From: Apium graveolens
Taxonomy: Eukaryota; Streptophyta; Magnoliopsida; Apiales; Apiaceae
Direction of reading: 5' to 3'
DNA length: 64,000 bases
Assembly: GCF_009905375.1 (NCBI RefSeq)
Contig: NW_027420631.1
Span: 61,160-125,159 of the forward strand
In this document: one piece after another, positions 1 to 8,718 of the stretch
Position numbering within the stretch: position 1 is the first letter of the stretch
How the letters are laid out: the number at the start of each line of letters is the position of its first letter
Notes under the pieces: generated by a model
The model's input: only the letters and a program-made list of their open reading frames with translations
What the model was told of the DNA's origin: nothing
The model's database searches: none
Position numbers and translations under genes: made by a program

Positions 1-129
1 ACATTGTAGGGTAGAAGGAGTTTATTGTACGGTAACTATTCACTGACAGGTTCTTGATATTCTAAGCAGTGAATTCATATTATCCGGATAGTCGCGATAT
101 GTTGAGAAGCATCACTCACGATGTAGAAT

Positions 130-561
130 AAATATGATTAATTAATTAATCATATTTAATAAATTAGAGAATTCTAATAAATAATGATAAAATAGTTTTA
201 TTATTATTTATTTCTACTACCGGCTTAATATTGAACCTACAGGGTCACACCATAAAAAGAGAATGATTTAATGGTGCAGGAATTAATTAATAATGGCTAA
301 ATAATTATTTATTTGTGAAATAAATAATTAATTGGCAAATTTAATAATTGATTAAATGAGATTTAATTGATTATAAATTAATTAAGAAAAGTTCTTAATA
401 TTATTAATTAAAGGATTTAATTTTTGGAAATTAAATCAAGAGAGAGAATTATTTCTAAAGTGTTTAGAAAAAGGATTAATGATTAAAAGGTGTTTTAATT
501 ATTAATGAGAATAATAAATGGGATAATAATAATAATATTTATGGGAAAATTTCAGCTGAAA
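130..561. repeat. Chain of short-loop inverted repeats in the LTR upstream of the TATA box
   Basis: Successive inverted repeats lie almost end to end. 130-157 is a 28 bp perfect palindrome. 176-192/196-212 has 17 bp arms with one G-T pair and loop TAG. 302-314/318-330 has 13 bp perfect arms and loop GTG. 338-357/361-379 is imperfect with loop GAG. 382-388/392-398 has loop AAG. 414-423/428-437 has 10 bp arms and loop TTGG. 452-459/463-470 has 8 bp arms and loop GTG. 475-488/493-506 has 14 bp arms with one G-T pair and loop GGTG. 550-561 is the 12 bp palindrome TTTCAGCTGAAA. The arms are read directly from the sequence; any function is unknown. Confidence 0.85.
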
Positions 562-569
562 ATTTTGCC

Positions 570-577
570 TATAAATA
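570..577 (+). promoter_or_regulatory. LTR TATA box
   Basis: TATAAATA lies just downstream of the inverted-repeat chain and about 290 bp before the LTR end. It is the best candidate core promoter, which would place U3 before about 600 and R/U5 after it. The same box is in every LTR copy. Confidence 0.7.
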
Positions 578-865
578 CACTATTATAGACCCTAATTTTA
601 TTCTAACCCGAAAACCCAAAAAGTTTGAAAAACCCAATTCTCTCCACCTTCTTCCTCCTCCTTAACATCGTTTTCTTGGTGGATACCGGTGGAGTGCTTC
701 ACACTTGAGGAGCAACTGTTAAGGATCTCTGATCGTTGTCTCCGAATTATTTTAAAAGGTTAGATTCGATCCCTCAAATTTTATTCACGATTTATATGCT
801 TTTATTTGGATTTTGTATGTGTAAAAGTGTTTTGCCACACTCCGCTGTGTTTAAAAATCCAACAA

Positions 866-877
866 TGGTATCAGAAC
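866..877 (+). other. Primer binding site (initiator tRNA-Met type)
   Basis: TGGTATCAGAAC starts two bases after the LTR end. It matches the canonical plant copia TGGTATCAGAGC site except G to A at one position. Element B keeps the canonical form. Confidence 0.9.
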
Positions 878-982
878 ATAGGTTGTATGCATATAGATCT
901 GTGGTAAAAATTTCAGAATTTTATGTGTTTATATGAATTAATTATGATTTTACAAGTTATATCATAGATTAATTTTGTCTGA

Positions 983-1041
983 TGAGAAATCGTTTCTCAG
1001 AATAATTTTGAATGTTGATCTGGGTTCTACAAGTGTTGTAG
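983..1041 (+). other. Two perfect hairpins in copia A leader
   Basis: TGAGAAA (983-989) pairs with TTTCTCA (993-999) around loop TCG. CTACAA (1027-1032) pairs with TTGTAG (1036-1041) around loop GTG. Both have three-base loops like the LTR inverted repeats. They lie just downstream of the primer binding site, where retroelement packaging and dimerisation signals usually sit. Confidence 0.6.
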
Positions 1042-1290
1042 ATCGTCTGGGTATTTTTTTCATAATTTTAGGATGTATAGATTTTTTATTATGAATTTTT
1101 GAAGTTCTTGTAATTAAAATTCGTAATTAAATAATCATATATATATATATAATTTTTAAGTATATATATATTGCATCTGCATATGTCTGTGCCGTATGCT
1201 CTCTGTTCTGCACGGAAGCACAGGAGATGACAGGTCAGAGTTGTCAGGCACGGCAACCAAAGCAACGGCGGCTGCAAGAAAAAAAAAATA

Positions 1291-1437
1291 GGGGTGTAAC
1301 GCATTCTGGGAATGCGTTACAGACCTGTGACGCATTCACCGAATGCGTTACACCCTTAAATGGCTTAAAAGGTGTGTAACGCATCACCGGAATGCGTTGC
1401 AGGGCGTGTAACGCATTCCTGTAATGCGTTACAGCCC
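1291..1437 (+). repeat. Array of four TAACGCATTC/GAATGCGTTA hairpins in copia A leader
   Basis: Hairpin 1: GTAACGCATTC (1296-1306), loop TGG, GAATGCGTTAC (1310-1320), perfect. Hairpin 2: GTGACGCATTC (1327-1337), loop ACC, arm 1341-1351, with one G-T pair. Hairpin 3: arms 1376-1384 and 1392-1400, with one G-T pair. Hairpin 4: arms 1408-1417 and 1423-1432 around a five-base loop, enclosed by GGGC (1402-1405) and GCCC (1434-1437). The left arm of hairpin 1 can also pair with the right arm of hairpin 2, where GGGGTGTAAC matches GTTACACCC. The array is preceded by a poly-A run. Function is not known. Confidence 0.85.
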
Positions 1438-2185
1438 GTCTGTTGATTTTAAAATTGATTTTCTGGGAGTTTCGTAACTCCGTTTGGGCGTGCAATATAC
1501 CGTTGGATTCGTTTTTCGAGACGGATCTAATGGTGTGATCAATTTTAGTTTATATAAAAGTTTTGAACTGTTTATATTTCCATGAAGTGTTTTAAAGCTG
1601 TTTTTGACTGTTTTTAATTGCTTTTAAATGCTTCATGTGATACATAGAGATGTATAATGCTTAGAATAATGTGCTAGATGATGTAACATGCCTACCTTGA
1701 TGTTTATTCATGTTGATATATGTGATATATGCTTAGTTTATCATGCGATGATAGATTTAGGTGAACTTAAATGAACATAAGGCGTTTGTTAGACAACCTA
1801 GTATAGTGAAATTGTTTCATAACCTTAAGAATAATATTATGAATACAATCATGAGATTCTTGTGTTTGTGAAACACGTAATTGAATATGAATTTTCGATA
1901 TGAGAGAAAGGATGATTCTGTCAACAACAGATTTCTATCTGTAAGAAAGGGTTATTAAGTGACGCCTCTTGACAATGCTCCACCCGATCTGGGAATCATC
2001 TGATTATTGATTATTGATTTGAAATATTTAATTTAAAAGGAAGAATCTCTTTATAATATGATTATGATTGTAACGTAATATAATCCCTCTAAAATTAAAT
2101 AATATCAAGTAGTAATTGGCCAATGATACAACGGGCTTGTGTCGGTCATAGCCTTCCAACATGATAGAAAAGTAGTTCTTATTTT

Positions 2186-2510
2186 GAATCATTGTCGGTT
2201 CGTGCTACAGCCGAGGGCTTTGATTTTGAAATAAGAAATACTTATCTATTACATAGAGATGTGTACATTGAATAAGAATCTAAAGGTCGGTACGTGCTAC
2301 AGCCGTGGGCCTTTGAGGACTAATTCAACTGTACGGAATGTTGGGTTAGACTTGACTTAGAATATTGAGTTTGTCGTGCTACAGCCGATACTCAATTATT
2401 CAAGAGGCTAAAGTTTGATTAGGGAATAACATGAGATGTAATTGACAAGAGTTGTCTGCCTATTGAACATTGCATGGCGGTTCGTGCTACAGCCGAGGTT
2501 GTGTAATGGA
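2186..2510 (+). repeat. Four dispersed GTGCTACAG stem-loop elements in copia A leader
   Basis: The core CGG-TTCGTGCTACAG-CCG recurs near 2195-2214, 2286-2306, 2371-2388 and 2475-2496. A weaker fifth candidate, GTCGGTCATAGCC, lies near 2130-2145. CGG and CCG can pair around a conserved loop. Outside this core the sequences differ but each can still form a stem: AATCA/TGATT (1), AAAGG/CCTTT (2), ATTGAGT/ACTCAAT (3), and CATTGCA/TGTAATG with a G-T pair (4). That is the pattern expected of a conserved RNA fold. The region sits 200-500 bp before the gag start. Confidence 0.7.
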
Positions 2511-2698
2511 ATGTAGGATCCCTATTCTCACTAGCATTATGAATGCTTAATTTTTCACGTAGGGGGTTGAATAAATTAAGAAAACTAGTGGGAGCCACTT
2601 ATGAATAAAGACCCGATTCATATAGTATTTTGAAATGAAATCGAATATTTGCTAAGTGTTGTTATGTGTTTATCATTTACAGATTTACTTTGTACGTT

Positions 2699-3560
2699 AT
2701 GTCTTCTGCACTATCACTCATGAGCATACTGGATGCTCACAAATTGACTGGTCCTAATTATGCTGACTGGCTTCGAAACTTGAGAATTGTTCTCAGGATT
2801 GAGAAGCTGGAATACGTGATTGACTCACCTAAGCCTACTGAACCTGCTAGTGATGCACATAATGATGAACATGTTATGTATCGTAAGTGGATAGATGATG
2901 CAAATGTTGCTCAATGCATCATGCTAGCTTCCATGAACATTGAGCTACAGAAGCAATATGAGCATATGGATGCTCACACTATCCTCATGCATCTACAAGA
3001 GTTGTATGATATGGCAGGGAGGACAGCTCGATATGAGATATCGAAGGAGCTGTTCGGTTGTAGGATGTATGAGGGATCATCTGTGAATGACCATGTACTT
3101 AAGATGATCAATTTGATTGAACGTCTTGGACAACTTGGTTTTGCCATGGATGGGGAGCTGAAGACTTGGTCTTGCAATCGCTTCCGAGTTCATTCTCGCA
3201 GTTTGTTGTGAACTTTCACATGAATAAGTTGGATGTCAGCCTGCCTGAACTCCACAACATGTTGAAGACTGCGGAATCGAATTTCCCCCCTAAGAAGAGT
3301 TCTGTTCTTCTAATTGGTGAAGGTTCCAATCCTAAGAAAAGGAAGAGGAACTCTTCCAAGAAGAAGAAAGTAGGTGAGAAAACGCCGGTTCCACCAAAAG
3401 CTGAAGACCCCAAGAACAAAGTTGTTTGCTTTCACTGTAACAAGGTGGGGGCACTGGAAGAGGAACTGCAAGGTTTACCTTGCAGAATTGAAGAAGAAGG
3501 GTAGTGAGATTACCGCTTCTGATTCAGGTATGTTCATGATAGAAGTGAATATGTCATTTC
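2699..3560 (+). pseudogene. copia A gag pseudogene
   Basis: The chosen start (MSSALSLMSILDAHKLTG) opens a UBN2/Retrotran_gag_2-like capsid region with the characteristic NYADWLRNLRIVL and MHLQELYDM blocks over roughly residues 10-160. A one-base lesion near 3160 shifts the frame, and the rest of the domain continues as LVLQSLPSSFSQFVV in another frame. A lysine-rich linker follows, then a CX2CX4HX4C zinc knuckle (CFHCNKVG then HWKRNC) near 3430-3470 that is itself split by a second frameshift. A TATCATTTACAG tract at about 2670-2681 just upstream resembles a plant 3' splice site, so a leader intron is possible. Element B shares both frameshifts and has further lesions. Confidence 0.9.
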
Positions 3561-5470
3561 TACTTGGGTATTAGATACCGCCTGTGGTTGTCATATCTGC
3601 AATTGTTGCAGGGACCAAGGAGAAGTAGGACTCTTGAGGAAGAGGAGGTGATTCTACTAATGGAAATGGAGCAAGAGTTGTTGCTGAAGATGTAGAATCA
3701 TTTCATTTACATAGGCCTACGGGCAAGACTATTGTTTGAAATAATTGTTATTTTGTTCCCTCGATTGTGAGGAATATTATTTCTATTCCCATGTTAGACT
3801 TGGATGGATTTTCATTTATTATTGAGAATAATGAATGTTCTATTCTTAGAGATAATATTCTTTATGGACGTGGTGCTTTAAATAATGGTCTGTATATATG
3901 TGACATAATTTACTTCAGATTGAACAAACTAATAAAAGAAAAGGGATGATGAAAATCTCACTTCGTTATGGCACTGCAGTCTCCATTTAGTGGACATGGA
4001 GAGAGGGGCTGCAGATTTGCTAGAATGGTACACACAGATGTATGTGGACCAATGTCTACGCAAGCCATGGGTGGATTTTCATACTTCATTACTTATATAG
4101 ATGATAGATCTGGATTCAGATATGTGTTTGATGAAACACAAGTCTGAGGCCTTTGAAAAGTTCAAAGAATATAAGTATGAAGTGGAGAAATAAACCAAAT
4201 ATAGTATTATAATTCTTCGATCAGATCGAGGCGGTGAATACTTTAATGGAGTGTTTCTGGATTATCTCAAAGTAAATGGTATAGTCTCCCAGTGGACGCC
4301 TCCAGATTGGTATCTGAAAGGAGAAATCGAACTTTGTTAGACATAGTTCGGTCCATGATGAGCTATGCAAATCTTCCAGTATTCCTATGAGGTTATGCAT
4401 TGGAAACCTCGGCATATTTACTGAATAAGGTGCCTTCCAAATCTGTTCCTCAAACTCCGTATGAGATATAGAAAGAAAGGAAACCGAGTCTTAAACACGT
4501 TAAGATTTGGGGATGTCCAGCTTATGTCAAGTAAGTTGACCCAGATAAGCTGGAATATCGATCCGTAAATGTAGTTTTGTGGGATATCCTAAAGAGACTT
4601 TAGGGTATTACTTTTACACCGATCATCGGGTGTTTGTCTCCAGACATGCTACCTTCTTGGAAAAGGAGTTTATCCTTGAAGGAAACAGTGGGAGCAAAAT
4701 TGAACTTGATGAAGTTCAAGAAGCATAAACTGCTACGGATCAAGTGGAAACACCTGTTCTGACTGAACAACCTTTTGTGGAATAGCCCATTCATAGATCA
4801 GGGAGAGTGTCTCGCCAACCTGAGAGGTAATATGGCCTTGTCATTGAGAATGACAATGAGTTGTCGATCATTGATGATGACGACCCTGTGACCTATAATG
4901 AGGCTATGAGTAGTGTTGACTCAGAGAAATGGCATAGTGCCATGAAATCCAGAATAGAATCTATGTATACGGTATACAAAAGATAGATTATAGCAGATGG
5001 CCAGGTGGAGACCTTTAAGGCCAGGCTTTTGGGAAAAGGATTCAAACAAAGGCAATGGATTGACTTTGATGAAACCTTTTACCTGTAGCCCTGTTAAAAT
5101 CAGTTCGGATTTTGCTTGTGAATGCTGCTTACTACGACTATGTGATCTGGAAAATAGCCAGATGGTTTTCTTTCCAAGGGAAATGAAAACCTAGTGTGTA
5201 AGCTGCTGCAAACCATATATGGTTTAAAGCAAGCTTCTCTGAAAGATGGAACATTCGTTTTGATGAGACAATCAAAGAGTTTGATTTTATCAAAAAACGT
5301 AGATGAACCATGCGTCTACAAAAGGGTTAGTGGGAGCGCGTAACATTTCTTGTATTGTATTGAATTAGAGTTGACACACATAACAACTATAGCAGACCCA
5401 CTCACAAAGCTACTTTATGAAAGTCACTTTGATCGTCAAGATGGGTATTAGATACCAGAGTGATTGGCTT
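3561..5470 (+). pseudogene. copia A pol pseudogene (protease, integrase, partial RT; YVDD and RNase H deleted)
   Basis: Protease-like WVLDTACG with its aspartate at 3574-3576. Then a pre-integrase segment (NIISIPMLDLDGFSF) around 3770. Then integrase blocks HTDVCGPM (about 4030) and SDRGGEY (about 4225). The expected QWNGVSERRNRT block that holds the catalytic glutamate is frameshifted near 4305. Integrase C-terminal blocks continue to about 4650 (GYPKETLGYYF). The RT start (VTYNEAMSS, about 4890) jumps at a GTATACGGTATAC repeat near 4970 to the KARLLGKGFKQRQ block. After a FLVLY stretch at about 5350 the sequence jumps to the terminal DPLTKLLYE-like piece, so YVDD and all RNase H are missing. 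Stops occur throughout. It cannot encode a working polyprotein. Confidence 0.9.
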
Positions 5471-5476
5471 TAGTAC

Positions 5477-5486
5477 AAGTGGGAGA
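5477..5486 (+). other. Polypurine tract of copia A
   Basis: AAGTGGGAGA, the usual plant copia plus-strand primer motif, ends one base before the 3' LTR. Confidence 0.85.
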
Positions 5487-5487
5487 T

Positions 5488-7146
5488 TGAAAGGAATATG
5501 TCCTAAGTCCAATCGTGTATTAGGATTTAGGAATAACTTTTATGTAATCTGTTTTGATTTCATTGATATTAATAAAGACTTGTTTTGTTTTTATTACGGG
5601 CTTTATCTATTTAAGTGTTTAAATAAGATATACCATAGTTTAGAGTAAAGCTTTTTATGGATTATGATGAGATCATAATAGTGAGACCTAAAAAGATGAT
5701 AACTCTAAACTTAAATAGTTCCTGGTCGTAGGATTACTAACTGGTAATTAATAATCCGCAGAGATCGGTACATACTATGCTTGCTTCATTATGAAGGATG
5801 TCTGTTCTCATAGACATTTGTGTGGTGACACTATAGCTAGTATGTAGGTGCTTATTATAGAATAAGTTCACTGAACATGACTCGCACAGCTGAACAACTG
5901 ATGGAGTTCACTCACGTGTCAGCAGTTATTCACTTAGTGATAGTTGTACAAGTATCCTTAGACTTGAGGTCATCATAGTCATCTTGTGTACACTGAACTA
6001 TGCTTTAGTTTAGTTCTTAGTCTCCAGGGACAATTATTAGGGCTCTTCTGGGTATAGGAATTTGTACACGAAGATAGTGTATGATCAATAAAGGATCTAC
6101 CCCTTCCAGTGAAGGAAGCGAATGTTCAAGGCTGATCCACTTATGCTAGTTCAGGAATCTCTGGCCAGAGTAAATGAAATTAGAAAGGAGTTTCTAATTT
6201 GCATAGAACTACGCATAGTAAATGGTAAGCAAAGTGATTGAATTATAGGCTTGACACAAGATCCATGCCTTGTATTTAATCGGGACATTGTAGGGTAGAA
6301 GGAGTTTATTGTACGGTAACTATTCACTGACAGGTTCTTGGTATTCTAAGCAGTGAATTCATATTATCCGGATAGTCGCGATATGTTGAGAAGCATCACT
6401 CACGATGTAGAATAAATATGATTAATTAATTAATCATATTTAATAAATTAGAGAATTTATATAAATAATGATAAAATAGTTTTATTATTATTTATTTCTA
6501 CTACCGGCTTAATATTGAACCTACAGGGTCACACCATAAAAAGAGAATGATTTAATGGTGGAGGAATTAATTAATAATGGCTAATAATTATTTATTTGTG
6601 AAATAAATATTAATTGGCAAATTTAATAATTGATTAAATGAGATTTAATTGATTATAAATTATTAAGAAAAGTTCTTAATATTATTAATTAAAGGGATTT
6701 AATTTTTGGAAATTAAATCAAGATAGAGAATTATATTCTAAAGTATTTAGAAAAAGGATTAATGATTAAAAGGTGTTTAATTATTATGAGAATAATAAAG
6801 GGATAATAATAATAATATTTATGGGAAAATTTCAGCTAAAAATTTTGCCTATAAATACACTATTATAGACCCTAATTTTATTCTAACCCGAAAACTCCAA
6901 AAAGTTTGAAAAACCCAATTCTCTCCACCTTCTTCCTCCTCCTTAACATCGTTTTCCTTGGTGGATACCGGTGGAGTGCTTCACACTTGAGGAGCAACTG
7001 CTAAGGATCTCTGATCGTTGTCTCCGAATTATTTTAAAAGGTAAGATTCGATCCCTCAAATTTTTATTCACGATTTATATGCTTTATTTGGATTTTGTAT
7101 GTGTAAAAGTGTTTTGCCACGCCCCGCTGCGTTTAAAAATCCAACA
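5488..7146 (+). repeat. 3' LTR of copia A
   Basis: Starts TGAAAGGAATATGTCC and ends CCAACA, 1659 bp. It carries 3'-type variants (TTCTTGGTATT, GAATTTATATAAATAATG, CAGCTAAAAA, CTGCTAAGGATC, CCACGCCCCGCTGCG) shared with the 3' LTR of element B. Several one- and two-base indels at about 6580-6800 disturb the inverted-repeat chain compared with the other copies. Confidence 0.95.
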
Positions 7147-7350
7147 ATGGCGTGGCACAAAAGCGTTGCATTTGAATGGTTGCTGTTGCTATTTGACCTT
7201 GCAGGGTTGCAATTTTACTAGTATCATGTACTAACTTTGTTCAAATTGTGATTTTAATTTACAATTACATTTTTTACGATCTAACTTGAGATGTTAATTA
7301 TTAATGAATTTAGTGATATGAAATTTTTTAAAAAAATTAGTACTTATTTG

Positions 7351-7430
7351 TTAGGATTTTGGTTTAAGGTTTAGAATTTGGGGTTTAGCATTTAGGGTTT
7401 GGGGTTTGAGGTTTTGACGTTTGGGGTGCT
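7351..7430 (+). repeat. Degenerate telomere-like TTTAGGG stretch
   Basis: Successive variants of GGTTTAG, TTTAGGG, TTTGGGG and GGTTTGAGG over about 80 bp, without a perfect telomeric array. The same stretch is present in units B and C, so it predates unit duplication. Confidence 0.6.
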
Positions 7431-8400
7431 TTTAATTTTTAAATTTTATTAATGATTTTGATGATCCAATCGTACAGATATTAAAATTTTAAGGATTTTA
7501 GTTATATTGAAATATTCATTAAAATTTATATCTATATGGTTCCATTTTGTCAAATACACAGTTCCAATAACAAGTAACACGTGTTGTCCCCATGGTGATT
7601 TAAATTTATTTTCGGCAATCCAGCCGTAGGATATTAATATCTGACGAATTTAGGCATGTGAAATATTATTCTATAAAAATTCTTATTTATATAGTATAAT
7701 TATAATTTCGTCAAAGGTCAATCCAATAACGTATGTCTCGATATTGTCATTATTTTTTTAAACTCTTTTCCGACGAGCCAATGGTACGGATGTTGATATC
7801 AAATGATTATCAGTGATGTGATTTTTTTAAAATTAATTTATATTTGTAAAAAGTGTAATTTAAATTAACTCAAGTTTACATATTGAAATATGTATAATGA
7901 TATTTAAATGTTATATATTTTCACTTTAAATTTCGATATGTAATATATCTAAAGTTATATCAATTTTTGTATTTCACATATATTTTTTAATGCCCTAATA
8001 TTTCAAAGTTATAAACTAATTAAGATTAAAAAGAAATTTATAATAATTTACCAAAAATTTAAGATACACAGAACTAGCACAAGGTGAAATTTGTGAAATT
8101 TGTGAGCGGTTAGTCTTCCCCCCTTAACGAAAATTAGACTCAAAATTAAGTTCACTCTCAAAATTCATCTCAGTCTCAGACATCATAATTCTCAGTCACG
8201 ATTCTTCGATTAAGTACTCAACCATCTTCGATCTCAACATCTTCGATTAAGTTTGGGGCATAAACTCGATTCTTCGATTCAGTACTCTTAGTCTGGAAAG
8301 CCATCTTCGATTCAGTTTTGGGCTTTGGTATATTCAATTCGAACATGTTTGCTTATTATGGTTTTATTTAATGAAATATGTTTGTTTAGGACTTTCTTAT
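7431..8400. other. AT-rich non-coding stretch
   Basis: No coding potential, RNA gene or element terminus could be supported. Around 8105-8330 there is a TC-rich stretch with repeated CATCTTCGAT / GATTCTTCGATT words, which are also in units B and C. Confidence 0.6.
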
Positions 8401-8718
8401 TTTGATTTAGGATTTTATTTTTAGATGTTGATTTTTAATTTTCCAGTGGTGATTTTATGTTTTAGATGGTGATTTTTGGTTTAAACGGTGGTGATTTGAT
8501 ATTTTACGGTGGTGATTTTCTGGTTGTCATCGGAGGTGGTGGTGGTCGGAAAAGGGGGTTGCCGGAGGTGGTGTTGGTTGGTGCTTGAATTAGAATGAAG
8601 ACGGCCAAATATTAAATGAATGGTGAGATATTAATATAAGGCATACAAATGAATGGCTAGGATTAATTCTCATATCCCACAATAATAAAGGTTCTCATTT
8701 GAGCGCGACCTTATATAT
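8401..8718 (-). mobile_element. Helitron-like 5' terminal region, copy 1 of unit A
   Basis: A GGTGGTGATTTT-rich stretch is followed by AATAATAAAGGTTCTCATTTG and GAGCGCGACC. Read on the minus strand, the end GGTCGCGCTCAAATGAGAACC resembles 5' ends I associate with plant Helitrons. The final 300 bp are shared with 19710-20028. The outermost bases seem replaced by the neighbouring LTR-like end at 8719. The matching 3' end (hairpin plus CTRR) was not found, so the class is tentative. Confidence 0.45.

Larger units (their letters stand above)
1..864 (+). repeat. 5' LTR of copia A (3' part only)
   Basis: Matches 24270-25134 of the complete 5' LTR of element B almost base for base. It ends ...AATCCAACA immediately before the primer binding site. 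About 800 bp of the LTR lie left of the window. It carries the 5'-LTR sequence variants (TTCTTGATATT, GAGAATTCTAATAA, CAGCTGAAAA) rather than the 3'-LTR variants. Confidence 0.95.
1..7146 (+). mobile_element. Ty1/copia LTR retrotransposon, copy A (5' truncated by window edge)
   Basis: The element runs from a partial 5' LTR through a primer binding site, a 1.8 kb leader, a broken gag, a broken pol and a polypurine tract to a complete 3' LTR ending in CA. Copia assignment rests on gene order: protease-like DTACG motif, then integrase HTDVCGPM and SDRGGEY motifs, then the start of an RVT_2-type reverse transcriptase. Numerous frameshifts and stops, and loss of the RT YVDD box and RNase H, make it non-autonomous. 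The right flank ATGGC at 7147-7151 matches four of five bases of the CTGGC left of elements B and C. It is collinear with element B apart from small indels and substitutions. Confidence 0.95.

Noticed and set aside
1291..1437. CRISPR-like array reading of the leader hairpins
   Set aside because: The repeats are themselves palindromes without equal-length unique spacers, and they sit inside a plant retrotransposon leader.
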